47,755 nucleotides of DNA from Bacillota bacterium (GCA_009711825.1 VEMY01000036.1:1-47755), one strand, 5' to 3'. Positions 1-8,887 are shown, counted from the stretch's first letter. Notes: generated by a model from the sequence alone, not told the origin. A program made the numbers and translations.

Positions 1-2
1 GC

Positions 3-170
3 ATCATCGTTTCTTCGAACCTTGAGCTAGGCCGGTGGAACGAAGTTTTTGGGGATGACAGGCTGACAGCAGCACTAATTGACAGAGTAATTCACCATGC
101 CCACATCCTTGTATTCAAGGGTGAAAGCTATCGCTACAAGCAGGCTCTGAAGAGAAGACAAGAGAACTAG
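3..170 (+). pseudogene. istB: IS21-family helper ATPase IstB, C-terminal fragment
   Basis: The frame is open from the window edge and ends at TAG 168-170, giving 55 residues. The stretch contains NLELGRW, VFGDDRLTAALIDR and HHAHILVFKGESYR, the characteristic C-terminal end of IstB, the AAA+ ATPase that helps the IS21 transposase choose targets. The Walker motifs would lie upstream, outside the window, so whether the full gene is intact cannot be judged. The element ends just downstream in short terminal repeats, so the window starts at the right end of an IS21-like insertion. Confidence 0.85.
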
Positions 171-204
171 TGTACGTTTACCGGGATGCTATGCGACTAT
201 GAAA

Positions 205-245
205 AAGTTAGTTGCCAAACTATAAAAATTTAACTTGCCAAAAAC
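205..245. repeat. terminal repeats of the IS21-like element
   Basis: Two related units lie 35-75 bases after the istB stop: GTTGCCAAAC at 211-220 and ACTTGCCAAAA at 233-243. Repeated subterminal copies of a short TTGCCA-type motif are usual for IS21 ends, which finish in CA. The exact tip and any target duplication need the left end, which is not in the window. Confidence 0.45.
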
Positions 246-259
246 ACAAAGAGCTATTG

Positions 260-300
260 CCCCGGCCGAGTGATAATTGAAGTGGGTCGGGGTTTCTTTT
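260..300 (+). terminator. possible rho-independent terminator after the IS element
   Basis: CCCCGGCC (260-267) can pair with GGTCGGGG (285-292) with one G-U pair, and TTTCTTTTT follows. The 17-base loop is long, so this is a moderate call. It would insulate the toxin-antitoxin promoter from transcription out of the IS. Confidence 0.45.
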
Positions 301-319
301 TAAGCGATTTAAATATGCA

Positions 320-353
320 TTGAATAATGTTATCATATATGATAACATTATTC
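320..353 (+). promoter_or_regulatory. promoter and 32-bp perfect palindromic operator of the RelE/Xre pair
   Basis: Bases 322-353 form a perfect 32-bp inverted repeat centred between 337 and 338, with core GTTATCATATATGATAAC. TTGAAT (320-325), a 17-base spacer and TAACAT (343-348) can be read as -35/-10 elements inside it. The toxin start lies about 40 bases downstream. Toxin-antitoxin operons are commonly repressed by their HTH antitoxin binding such a palindrome; that this is the Xre protein's operator is inference. Confidence 0.7.
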
Positions 354-390
354 GTGTAAAAACGCATATGATGATAAAGGGGGGACGCAG

Positions 391-757
391 TTGTCTTACG
401 ATGTAGAATTTTATCAAAAAGATAATGGTAATGTGCCCGTAAAAGACTTCTTATTATCAATGCCCCCCCAAAATGAGGGCCAAGGCTTTTAGTGAAATTG
501 AATTGCTAAAAAAACATGGGCCAAAGCTTAGAGAACTATACACTAAACCGATCAAAGGAAAAAATAATAAAGGTATTTTTGAGTTGAGAATCAAGTTCTC
601 TCGTGATATCTCAAGGATATTCTTTTTTGCCTATAGGAATAATACATTTATTCTCTTACATGGTTTCGTTAAGAAAACGCAAAAAATCCCAGAGCGTGAA
701 CTTGCAAGAGCCCGGAAATATAGAGAGGACTTTGAAAGAAGGTGCAAAGATGATTAA
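391..757 (+). pseudogene. RelE/HigB-type (Gp49-like) toxin, frame broken at a C7 run
   Basis: Translation probably starts at TTG 391, preceded by AAAGGGGGGA. The frame from 391 encodes MSYDVEFYQKDNG... and then shifts at a run of seven C (463-469); the rest, from about 473, is in the +1 frame and ends at 757. With six C the joined product would be about 121 residues with the family hallmarks LLKKHGPKL, FELRIKFSRDISRIFF, ILLHGFVKKTQKIPERE. These toxins are mRNA interferases of the RelE/ParE superfamily. The gene overlaps the antitoxin by 8 bases. An inactivated toxin, slippage-dependent expression or a base-calling error are all possible. The downstream frame alone is 94 residues from ATG 473. 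Confidence 0.8.
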
Positions 758-1034
758 GCCCGGTGTTAAATTTGATGAAGTGAAAAAACAACTTCTGAAG
801 GACGATGATTTTAGAGTTGAATATGATAAACTAAAGCCTCGATATGATGTGATTTCTCAAATTATTGAGGCTAGAGAAAAAATGCATATTACTCAAGAAG
901 AATTGGCCTATAGAGCAGGGACGCAAAAGTCAAATATTTCTAGGTTAGAAAGTGGGTCGTACAATCCCTCTCTAGATTTTTTAATTAAAATCGCCAAGTG
1001 TTTAGATAAAGAGCTTCATATTGAAATTCGCTAG
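750..1034 (+). CDS. Xre-family HTH antitoxin
   Basis: A 94-residue protein whose start is ATG 750, chosen because AAGAAGG (736-742) precedes it at the right distance and it overlaps the toxin stop. The C-terminal half (about residues 35-90) is a helix-turn-helix of the Xre/Cro type: IIEAREKMHITQEELAYRAG, then SNISRLESGSYNPSLDFLIKIA. The N-terminal part (VKKQLLKDDDFRVEYD) matches the antitoxins paired with Gp49/HigB-like toxins, which bind both the toxin and their own promoter. It is intact although the toxin is not. Confidence 0.9.
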   Translation: MIKPGVKFDEVKKQLLKDDDFRVEYDKLKPRYDVISQIIEAREKMHITQEELAYRAGTQKSNISRLESGSYNPSLDFLIKIAKCLDKELHIEIR

Positions 1035-1078
1035 ATGATTTTAATGGGCGTGGTCCGCTCGGTATCTTTCGAAACGCA

Positions 1079-1118
1079 CACAGTCCCTTGCTGGAGGGTA
1101 GCAAGGGACTGTGCTTTT
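1079..1118. terminator. strong hairpin between convergent genes
   Basis: A perfect 14-bp stem, CACAGTCCCTTGCT (1079-1092) with AGCAAGGGACTGTG (1100-1113), has a 7-base loop and CTTTT on the plus side. It lies between the Xre gene (plus) and tyrosine phenol-lyase (minus) and probably ends transcription from the plus side, perhaps from both. Confidence 0.75.
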
Positions 1119-1129
1119 GGTGGGTATTT

Positions 1130-2539
<1,410 letters not shown>

Positions 2540-2547
2540 CTAGTTAA

Positions 2548-2563
2548 TGCAAATTGCGTGCCA
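2548..2563 (-). promoter_or_regulatory. sigma-54 (-24/-12) promoter of tpl
   Basis: Read on the minus strand, 2563 to 2548 is TGGCACGCAATTTGCA, essentially the sigma-54 consensus TGGCACG-N4-TTGCA. The predicted transcript start is near 2537, leaving a leader of about 28 bases that holds the AGGAGG and the ATG at 2509. The neighbouring activator carries the GAFTGA loop that contacts sigma-54. Confidence 0.88.
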
Positions 2564-2602
2564 CAGCGATTTAGCACGCTAGAGAGTGAAGAAGTACGCC
2601 CG

Positions 2603-2659
2603 TGTAAAATAGCTTTACACGGGCGTAAATACTGCTTACGGTTGTAAATATCTTTTACG
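2603..2659 (-). promoter_or_regulatory. three tandem TyrR-like boxes upstream of tpl
   Basis: Three dyads of the form YGTAAA-N5-YTTACR lie in a row: TGTAAA/TTTACA at 2603-2619, CGTAAA/CTTACG at 2624-2640 and TGTAAA/TTTACG at 2643-2659. Their centres (2611, 2632, 2651) are 21 and 19 bp apart, about two helical turns, at roughly -74, -95 and -114 from the predicted start. E. coli TyrR boxes are TGTAAA-N6-TTTACA, one base wider. The third box contains the activator's own stop codon. The first has longer arms (CGCCCG...CGGGCG) and could also form an RNA hairpin. Confidence 0.8.
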
Positions 2660-4214
2660 CTTTTGAATAGGCGCGTAGTTTGTTAATTACTGTGGTATGG
2701 GAAACACCCAAGGCCTGGGCAATTTCCCGGGAGGAAGTGAACTTGTCGCTGGCCTCAAGGATATACTTGCGCTCAATATTGGCAAGTATTTTATTCAGCT
2801 CCACGGGAAAGTGGATGACCTGCGCATCGGGGTCTGACCCTTGGACCTTAGGGATAGCAGGTGCATCTTCCACCAGCAGGTGCTCCGTCCTAATTACATC
2901 CTCAGCAAAGATAAACGCGCGTTCAATGGCATTCTGGAGTTCCCGCACATTTCCCGGCCACGGGTGACGGAGCAGTTTGTCCATGGCGGCATCGGAGATT
3001 TCTAATTGGTCCTTATCCATTTTTTCCGCGATTAGGGTAATGAAATACTCGGCCAGGATGGGGATGTCTTCTGTCCGTTCCCGCAGAGGGGGGATATGGA
3101 TAGGCACGACATTGAGGCGGTAGTAGAGGTCCTCCCGGAAAGTGCCCCCCTTGACCAAAGACTGCAAGTTGTGGTGGCTGGCGGAGATTATGCGCACATC
3201 GGTGGGTATCTCCTTCTTGCCACCCAGGCGCCTGATACTCTTCTCCTGGATGACCCGGAGAATCTTTGCCTGCAAGTGCACGGGCAAGTCGCCAATTTCG
3301 TCCAGGAAGATGCTCCCTTCAGAGGCCAGCTCAAACAATCCCTGCTTGCCGGAGTTGCTGGCACCGGTGAATGCCCCGCGCTCATAGCCGAAGAATTCGC
3401 TTTCAATAAGGTTCTCGGGCATCGCGGCACAGTTTACGGCGACAAAGGGCCCGTCGCTGCGCTGGCTGTTTAGGTGAATGGCCCGGGCGAACAGCTCCTT
3501 GCCGGTGCCGCTCTCTCCGGAGATCAGGACATTGGCTTCAGTCTTGGCCACCACCCGCGCCAGCTCTTTGGTGTGTATGATGCTCGGGGAGTTACCGATG
3601 ATGTCATCTAAGGAGATCAGCGAGGGACGGGAAACCGCCTGGATTAGGCGGCGCGCTTCCTCTGCGGTCCGAATGATTAAGAGGGCGCCCACGTTTTCGC
3701 CGGCTTCATTGCGCACCTGGCGGATGTCAATGTACAGGTGCACTGCCTTGTCGCCAATTACTTGGGAAAACTCCACTCCCTCCATGTCGGTGGTGTGGCG
3801 CTGAGGGTCGTATATGTTCTGGGGAATGACCTTATTAACCTTTGTGTTCATATCCCGGGAGGTGAGGTTGAAGATCTGCTTGGCGATTTTATTACAATAA
3901 AGAAGCTCCCCTGAGCTTCCCACCGAGACTATCCCCACATTTAGGCTTTCGATTATGGTCTGCAATTCCAAGGCACGCTTTTCGAAATCGAGCATGTCTA
4001 ATTGGGTGACCGCCACCACCTCGGCCACCGTATCCTTTAGCCACTGTTCGAAAGCATGCCAGGACGCATCAATTCCTGCTAGTTCCACGGAGATATACGG
4101 CGGATTGATCTCCATCTTGAGAATGTTCAAGTTCTTGGCTGTGAAGGCGTCGACGATCTTCTTTGCCATTCCGATTCTATTGTCTGTGACCAGTAATCTA
4201 ATCTTTCTGTTCAT
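2655..4214 (-). CDS. tyrR: TyrR-like sigma-54-dependent transcriptional activator
   Basis: A 519-residue regulator with TyrR architecture. An N-terminal ACT-like domain ([22 protein letters not shown], about 1-70) is followed by a PAS domain ([22 protein letters not shown], about 85-190), then an AAA+ domain (about 205-440) with Walker A GESGTGKE, the sigma-54 contact loop GAFTGA, Walker [11 protein letters not shown] and [11 protein letters not shown] TyrR-type helix-turn-helix ([20 protein letters not shown]) ends it. E. coli TyrR lacks GAFTGA and works with sigma-70; this protein should act on sigma-54. ACT and PAS domains suggest sensing of aromatic amino acids. The start is ATG 4214 (AGGTG just upstream); TTG 4229 is an alternative that adds five residues. 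It sits upstream of tpl on the same strand, its presumed target. Confidence 0.93.
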   Translation of the reverse strand: MNRKIRLLVTDNRIGMAKKIVDAFTAKNLNILKMEINPPYISVELAGIDASWHAFEQWLKDTVAEVVAVTQLDMLDFEKRALELQTIIESLNVGIVSVGSSGELLYCNKIAKQIFNLTSRDMNTKVNKVIPQNIYDPQRHTTDMEGVEFSQVIGDKAVHLYIDIRQVRNEAGENVGALLIIRTAEEARRLIQAVSRPSLISLDDIIGNSPSIIHTKELARVVAKTEANVLISGESGTGKELFARAIHLNSQRSDGPFVAVNCAAMPENLIESEFFGYERGAFTGASNSGKQGLFELASEGSIFLDEIGDLPVHLQAKILRVIQEKSIRRLGGKKEIPTDVRIISASHHNLQSLVKGGTFREDLYYRLNVVPIHIPPLRERTEDIPILAEYFITLIAEKMDKDQLEISDAAMDKLLRHPWPGNVRELQNAIERAFIFAEDVIRTEHLLVEDAPAIPKVQGSDPDAQVIHFPVELNKILANIERKYILEASDKFTSSREIAQALGVSHTTVINKLRAYSKA

Positions 4215-4336
4215 TATGCACCTACTCAATTTGTCCTTTGTAATATATTCCCGTATCGGTCCGGTATTTCCTGCTGGAGTGTCTGGCTGCAGGGTGGTAG
4301 AATTTACGTTCTTGCTCGCGGTGCCAGGAGGAAAGT

Positions 4337-4444
4337 ATGTCCTGCTGTCGAAATATTAAAGGTGATTATTGGCATATCTTTCCCCGCTTGCGGCTGGGGA
4401 TGTATACATATGAGTTCCCGAGAGATGTTAATTTCGGAGGTTAA
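4337..4444 (+). CDS. possible small ORF in the pgi leader
   Basis: ATG 4337 follows a textbook AGGAGG (4326-4331) with a 5-base spacer and opens 35 codons, ending at TAA 4442-4444 just before the pgi ribosome binding site. The peptide begins [15 protein letters not shown] and matches no family I recognise. It could be a small protein, a translated leader, or chance; the ribosome binding site is the only real support. Confidence 0.3.
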   Translation: MSCCRNIKGDYWHIFPRLRLGMYTYEFPRDVNFGG

Positions 4445-4478
4445 TAAAGCCGGAGGGCTTAGGAGGAAGGGATGGAAG

Positions 4479-5759
4479 ATGAAGATAATCCAATTGGAAA
4501 CCCATGGCTTAGATGTTGAGTTGAAGCAGCTCCAGGAGGAGGTCAACGTCGCCCATCGGTTGTTGACGGAAAGACGGGGGGCGGGTAGCGAGTTTACTGG
4601 CTGGCTGGATTTGCCTGTGGAGTATGACAAAGAAGAGCTGGAGCGGGTCAAGGCAGCTGCCGCGCGCATCCAGGGGCAAAGTGAAGCCCTGGTAGTGGTT
4701 GGTATCGGTGGTTCCTACTTGGGCAGCCGGGCTGCAATCGAGCTGCTGGGCCACAGCTTCCGCAACCAGCTGCCGGGCAAGACCGCCGTTTACTTTGCCG
4801 GTTATAACATGAGCAGCAGCTACCATCAGGAGCTCTTTAATCTCTTGGCTGAGCAGGACTTTAGCGTCAATGTGATCTCCAAATCCGGCACCACTACCGA
4901 GCCGGCGATTGCCTTCCGGATGCTGCGGGCGCTCTTGGAGGATAAGTATGGCCGGGAGGGGGCCCGCAAGCGAATCTTTGCCACCACCGATGCCCGCCGG
5001 GGCGCTTTGCGAACGTTGGCGGAGCAGGAGGGCTATGAGACCTTTGTGATTCCTGATGCGGTGGGCGGTCGCTACTCGGTGCTGACGCCGGTGGGGCTCT
5101 TGCCGATGGCTGTGGCCGGAATCGATGTGGAGCGGGTGCTTTCGGGCGCCGCCAAGGCCCGGGAGGAGTATTCAACTGCTACCCTCGCGGAGAACGTCTG
5201 TTACCAGTATGCGGCCCTGCGGAACTTGATGTACAGAAACGGCAAGCTGGTGGAGCTGTTGGTGGCCTATGAGCCGGGTTTGCAGACTCTGGGCGAGTGG
5301 TGGAAGCAGCTCTTTGGCGAGAGCGAAGGCAAGGACGGCAAGGGGATCTTCCCCGCTTCGGCGGTGTTCTCCACCGACCTCCACTCCCTGGGCCAGTACA
5401 TTCAGGACGGGGAGCGGCATTTGTTTGAAACCGTGCTGCGAGTGGATTTCCCCCGCCATCAGTTGACTTTAGGCAGTGACAGCGAAGATTTGGATGGCCT
5501 CAACTACCTGGCTGGGAAGACCATGGACTATGTCAACCTCCAGGCCTTCCGGGGGACGCTCCAGGCCCATGTGGACGGCGGCGTGCCTAACATTGTCCTG
5601 AGTGTGCCGGAGGTAAATGAAGAGAGCTTTGGCGCCCTGGTCTACTTCTTCATGAAGGCCTGTGCCATCAGCGGCTATATGTTGGGGGTAAACCCCTTTA
5701 ATCAGCCGGGGGTGGAGGCGTATAAAAAGAATATGTTTGCCCTCTTGGGCAAGAAATAG
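4479..5759 (+). CDS. pgi: glucose-6-phosphate isomerase
   Basis: A 426-residue enzyme interconverting glucose 6-phosphate and fructose 6-phosphate in glycolysis. Family motifs appear in order: [93 protein letters not shown] and the C-terminal [14 protein letters not shown]. The length fits the short Bacillus-type isomerases (about 450). The frame is open from 4362, but homology starts near MKIIQLE, so ATG 4479 is used; AGGAGG at 4461-4466 is slightly far (12 bases). It is divergent from tyrR and followed by a tiny membrane ORF and a strong terminator. Confidence 0.95.
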   Translation: MKIIQLETHGLDVELKQLQEEVNVAHRLLTERRGAGSEFTGWLDLPVEYDKEELERVKAAAARIQGQSEALVVVGIGGSYLGSRAAIELLGHSFRNQLPGKTAVYFAGYNMSSSYHQELFNLLAEQDFSVNVISKSGTTTEPAIAFRMLRALLEDKYGREGARKRIFATTDARRGALRTLAEQEGYETFVIPDAVGGRYSVLTPVGLLPMAVAGIDVERVLSGAAKAREEYSTATLAENVCYQYAALRNLMYRNGKLVELLVAYEPGLQTLGEWWKQLFGESEGKDGKGIFPASAVFSTDLHSLGQYIQDGERHLFETVLRVDFPRHQLTLGSDSEDLDGLNYLAGKTMDYVNLQAFRGTLQAHVDGGVPNIVLSVPEVNEESFGALVYFFMKACAISGYMLGVNPFNQPGVEAYKKNMFALLGKK

Positions 5760-5843
5760 GTGTTTGAACTTTTTTATGGGTTAATCATATTGCTAGCCGG
5801 AATCGGTGTGTGGATTTTCGGCAGGCAGGGCCAGATAGAATAA
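5760..5843 (+). CDS. possible 27-residue membrane peptide after pgi
   Basis: GTG 5760 directly abuts the pgi stop and opens 27 codons ending at TAA 5841-5843. The peptide (FELFYGLIILLAGIGVWIF, then GRQGQIE) is one hydrophobic helix with a short polar tail, a typical small membrane protein. No separate Shine-Dalgarno is evident, so translation would depend on coupling to pgi. It lies before the pgi terminator, so it is on the same transcript. Confidence 0.4.
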   Translation: MFELFYGLIILLAGIGVWIFGRQGQIE

Positions 5844-5853
5844 GTTTCTAAAT

Positions 5854-5890
5854 ACGGAGCGGCTCCACGTGGAGCCGCTCCGTTTGCTTT
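5854..5890 (+). terminator. rho-independent terminator of pgi
   Basis: Bases 5854-5883 form a perfect 30-bp palindrome (ACGGAGCGGCTCCAC and its complement) followed by TTGCTTT. Confidence 0.85.
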
Positions 5891-6003
5891 AAGTAACTGT
5901 GACTTAAGGAAAAGAAAATTTTATTTAACTATATACCTCGCATAATTAAGTAAACGGTGTTATAATGCATTGTGTAATCAGGTTGAGTGAGGGAGGTTGT
6001 TAA

Positions 6004-6348
6004 ATGGAGATTGCGCGTGAGATGCTCAAGGGGTATATCGACATCATAATTCTGGCCTTGTTGTCTCAGGAAGATCTCTACGGCTACGAGCTGGGCAAAC
6101 GGGTAAAGCAGCAGACGGAAAACAAGTTTGAACTAAAGGAAGGTACGTTATATCTTGCCTTTAAACGCCTGGAGAAGGGTGAATTGATTGCCTCCTATTG
6201 GGGGAGCGAGTCTGTAGGCGGGCGCCGCCGCTATTACAAACTGCTGCCTGCCGGCCGGGATCATCTGAGGGCCAAGAAGCGTGAGTGGCAGCATCTCAAA
6301 GACCTGGTGGATATGTTTTTGGAAGGAGTGGAGCTTGATGACAGATAA
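6004..6348 (+). CDS. PadR-family transcriptional regulator
   Basis: A 114-residue winged-helix protein: LKGYIDIIILALLSQEDLYGYELGKRV and LKEGTLYLAFKRLEKGELIASYW followed by GGRRRYYKLLPAGRDHL are the PadR hallmarks. GGGAGG sits 7-8 bases before ATG 6004. TATAAT at 5961-5966 is a likely -10. It overlaps the next, broken gene by 11 bases. Members of this type are often co-transcribed with the small membrane protein they control and respond to cell-envelope stress or ligands; the target here is probably its own operon. Confidence 0.92.
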   Translation: MEIAREMLKGYIDIIILALLSQEDLYGYELGKRVKQQTENKFELKEGTLYLAFKRLEKGELIASYWGSESVGGRRRYYKLLPAGRDHLRAKKREWQHLKDLVDMFLEGVELDDR

Positions 6349-6923
6349 GCTAAGTCGCGAGGCAAGGGCGAAGATTGACGCGATGGTGGAGCGGGTGGCA
6401 CGCAAGGCAGGCTACACCGGCAGTGAGAACATGACATATAAAGAGCTTCTGTAGGCCCGGTTTGAGCAGGAGCGGGAGAACATTGCCCGGGAAATCAGGC
6501 GTCTGCGGCGTAAGTTCAGCAACAAACCAAGTAATACCGATTTTGCTGAGGAGATAAAGACATACCTGCAGGACGGACTGATTGATCTGATGAACGAGGG
6601 ATATTCGGAGGCAGATGCGTTACGGATAACCATGGAGAAATTCGATGAGGCCGAACTCAATGAGGAGTTTAATGATTTTATTAAAGCTTTGGGAGGTTTT
6701 GATATGGAAGAGTACGCACGGCAGCAGGCAATGTATGGCAAGGATGACCCGGTGGGTCTGTTCTACGGTGGTTTTGATTCTGGGCCTCGCCCTGGGAATG
6801 GTGCTTGGTTACTGGCTGGGGCAGGAGATAATTGATGTGCTGATGGGCGCTGGCGTCGGGTTGTTTGTCGGGGTAAGCATGGGACTCGTCAGTCATGCGA
6901 TTATAAGTTTAAAAAGAAAATAA
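6338..6923 (+). pseudogene. PadR-partner membrane protein (permease-prefix/HAAS-like), broken
   Basis: Translation from ATG 6338 reads MTDKLSREARAKIDAMVERV... and meets TAG at 6452-6454 (probably an old CAG codon), after which the same frame continues ARFEQERENIAREIRRLRRKF. A second lesion lies at a T4 run (6772-6775): with three T the frame joins GGLILGLALGMVLGYWLGQ and the C-terminal hydrophobic segment ending at 6923. The helical N-terminal repeat (YLQDGLIDLMNEGYSEADALRITMEKFDEAELNEEF) plus C-terminal membrane helices fit the small proteins encoded after PadR regulators. Two independent lesions make a pseudogene likely. Confidence 0.75.
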
Positions 6924-7066
6924 TTTGTACTGAAATAAGGGGCAGTCTTCAGACTGTGTGATATCAAGAAAACCACCGGTCGGTGATTTTCACTACAATT
7001 AACGTAAGCAGTTCAAAAAAAGTACTGTTAACAGGACCATAATTCGATTATTAGATTAAATATAAG

Positions 7067-7096
7067 TTGATATGCTATCAATTGATAGGATATAAT
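7067..7096 (+). promoter_or_regulatory. promoter with embedded operator for the Panacea toxin-antitoxin pair
   Basis: TTGATA (7067-7072), an 18-base spacer and TATAAT (7091-7096) make a strong sigma-A-type promoter. The spacer holds a perfect 14-bp palindrome, CTATCAATTGATAG (7075-7088), placed where a bound repressor would block RNA polymerase. The antitoxin has a helix-turn-helix, so autoregulation is likely. Confidence 0.75.
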
Positions 7097-7118
7097 GTTG
7101 ATGTAGGAGGTGCAATCC

Positions 7119-7535
7119 TTGATAAGAAAGGTAATTTCACCCCAAGAGGAAGTGCAGTTATTTTTACAGGCACTAAAAGAGCTGTTATTGGAGCCGAAGT
7201 TCGACCCGGCTAGTGATCTTGATATACTAATGTCCAAACAGGGCGAGTCGCCTACAGATCCATATACGACAGTTAATACTATGTTAGACCTAAATTTTGA
7301 TAAGGGCGACGTAGTTAAACAGCTATTAGCATTGCAAGTTGCAGATTATCTGGAGACAGTTTACGACAGCAAGGATGAGCGTTTGCCTCCATTTTATACT
7401 TTTGGGAAATCTATACAAAACAACGATGTATATATTAGAAGTCGTCAAAAGTTTGTGTATCCTTTCATTATGCAAGATATCCGTTCAAGCAGTTTCCCTA
7501 CGCTTAACTGGAATTATGAAAGGGGAGTTTTCTGA
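7119..7535 (+). CDS. candidate toxin of a Panacea-type toxin-antitoxin pair
   Basis: A 138-residue protein. TTG 7119 is taken as start because AGGAGG (7105-7110) precedes it by 8 bases; GTG 7110 lies inside that AGGAGG. Its stop overlaps the antitoxin ATG by one base (TGATG), implying coupled translation. I do not recognise a named domain with certainty. The pattern TTVNTMLDLNFDKGDVVKQLL followed by alternating strands (NNDVYIRSRQ) and the MqsA-like partner hint at a RelE/MqsR-type fold, but this is weak. Genes beside Panacea antitoxins are typically toxins (PanT) that stop growth by varied means. AT-rich relative to pgi. Confidence 0.6.
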   Translation: MIRKVISPQEEVQLFLQALKELLLEPKFDPASDLDILMSKQGESPTDPYTTVNTMLDLNFDKGDVVKQLLALQVADYLETVYDSKDERLPPFYTFGKSIQNNDVYIRSRQKFVYPFIMQDIRSSSFPTLNWNYERGVF

Positions 7536-8578
7536 TGAGTAACGATTATTTGATTGGTGTAAAAGAAATGGATTGCCCTATATGCGACTTGAATCATTCA
7601 ATTGAAATAAGACAGAGAATGACTAAGGGACTAGTGAAAAGTGAAGTAGTAGATTATGAGGAAATCTACTATTTATGTACAAAAAGTAATGAAGAAGAAA
7701 ATCAGTTTGTTCCTGCTGGTGTAATGGATCAGAACCTTCTTAGAGCTCGGGACGCTTATCGGGCTAAAAAGGGATTGTTGAAATCCGAGCAAATTGCGGA
7801 AATTAGAAGCAGCTATGGATTAACTCAGAGTGATTTTTCGGCTTTGTTAGGATGGGGCGAAGTGACGATAACGAGATATGAAAGTAAGTCTATCCAGGAC
7901 GAGACTTATGATAAGATTATGCGGATGACCAATGAGAACCCTATGTTCGCTCTAAATACTCTTGAAGAACACAAGGACCGTTTCACAAAAGAAAAGTATT
8001 ATAAGATTAGAGAAAACATTACCAAGAAAGTGAAAGAGCGAGGACGGCTCTATCTGAAGAAGCAAGAGATTAATAGTTACTACGTCAATTACCAGGAAAA
8101 AAGTGATTATAACGGTTACAAGCGGTTAGATATTGAGAGGATTGAAAGTGTTATAGGTTACTTCTCACATTTTGTGAACAATCTCTTCAAAGTTAAATTA
8201 ATGAAGCTCCTTTGGTATTTTGATGCACTGCATTTTAGACGGCATGGAAATGCCGTTACTGGGCTTGTTTACCAGCATATGACTTATGGAGCGCTACCTA
8301 TTGCATTTAATGAGATTCTTCAGTTGCCAACGGTAAATATTCAAGAAGAGATTGTGTGCGAGGATATAGCCTATAGAGTTGTTCCCAACGGACCTGTCAG
8401 GGTTACAGATTTTTCAGTGGAAGAGTTAAATGTGCTTGAGACTGTGGCAACTAAGTTCAAGAACTATAGTGCGAAAGAGATTGTTGAATACATGCATGCG
8501 GAAAAAGCTTATCGAGAAACTGAGCAGCATCAGATTATTCCATTCAGTTTGGCTAAAGAATTGCGGGAGTTAATGTAG
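7535..8578 (+). CDS. Panacea (SocA-like) antitoxin with MqsA-like zinc finger and HTH
   Basis: A 347-residue three-part protein. Residues 12-60 resemble the MqsA zinc finger (MDCPICDLNHSIEI), although the distal cysteine pair is reduced to a single YLC. Residues about 85-125 are an Xre-type helix-turn-helix (SYGLTQSDFSALLGWGEVTITRYE). Residues about 195-345 match the Panacea/SocA (DUF4065) domain: FVNNLFKVKLMKLLWYFDALHFRRHG, VTGLVYQHMTYGALP and VPNGPVRVTDFSVEELNVL. Panacea domains neutralise unrelated toxins by direct binding. It is encoded with the 138-residue putative toxin and probably represses the shared promoter. Confidence 0.85.
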   Translation: MSNDYLIGVKEMDCPICDLNHSIEIRQRMTKGLVKSEVVDYEEIYYLCTKSNEEENQFVPAGVMDQNLLRARDAYRAKKGLLKSEQIAEIRSSYGLTQSDFSALLGWGEVTITRYESKSIQDETYDKIMRMTNENPMFALNTLEEHKDRFTKEKYYKIRENITKKVKERGRLYLKKQEINSYYVNYQEKSDYNGYKRLDIERIESVIGYFSHFVNNLFKVKLMKLLWYFDALHFRRHGNAVTGLVYQHMTYGALPIAFNEILQLPTVNIQEEIVCEDIAYRVVPNGPVRVTDFSVEELNVLETVATKFKNYSAKEIVEYMHAEKAYRETEQHQIIPFSLAKELRELM

Positions 8579-8598
8579 AATATAATAAATCCAAATTT

Positions 8599-8629
8599 AA
8601 ACCTCCCCGGAGCTCCGGGGAGGTTTTTG
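8599..8629 (+). terminator. rho-independent terminator of the Panacea operon
   Basis: Bases 8599-8626 are a perfect 28-bp palindrome built on CCTCCCCGGAG and its complement, ending in five T. Confidence 0.92.
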
Positions 8630-8640
8630 CAGGAAGGGCG

Positions 8641-8799
8641 TTAAAAGTTTTCGTCATGCATGCGGGAACTGATCATTTTGCCTACAGAAAATATGACCAC
8701 CGGAACCGCCATCAACATCAATTTTTTTCCGGTGCTCATTCCCCTTTTGTGTCCAGGCATCATGTTGCGCATCCGATTCATCGTGTTGTGAATGTTCAT
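8641..8799 (-). CDS. small 52-residue membrane protein, unknown
   Basis: ATG 8799 is preceded on the minus strand by GGGAGGG at 9 bases, and the frame runs 52 codons to TAA at 8641-8643. The N-terminal part is methionine- and asparagine-rich and basic (MNRMRNMMPGHKRGMSTG), followed by one hydrophobic helix (LMLMAVPVVIFSVGKMI) and a short polar tail. The ribosome binding site and the amphipathic-plus-transmembrane layout make a real gene likely. No family is recognised. It is on the same strand as the broken CPBP gene upstream of it. Confidence 0.55.
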   Translation of the reverse strand: MNIHNTMNRMRNMMPGHKRGMSTGKKLMLMAVPVVIFSVGKMISSRMHDENF

Positions 8800-8887
8800 C
8801 TATTTGAATCCCTCCCTGCAAATAGTTTGCGTGGAGTTCCCGTTTTGATACTGGAAATTAAATTTAACGGTTGATATTTTTTTGTTT

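Noticed and set aside
2597-2625. Hairpin after the TyrR-like gene as a terminator
   Set aside because: The 12-bp stem lacks a following T run on the minus strand, and its core fits the series of three TyrR-like boxes; a minor terminating role is not excluded.
8656-8874. Open frame of 72 codons on the plus strand
   Set aside because: It is the antisense of a better-supported 52-residue gene with its own ribosome binding site and has no start signal.
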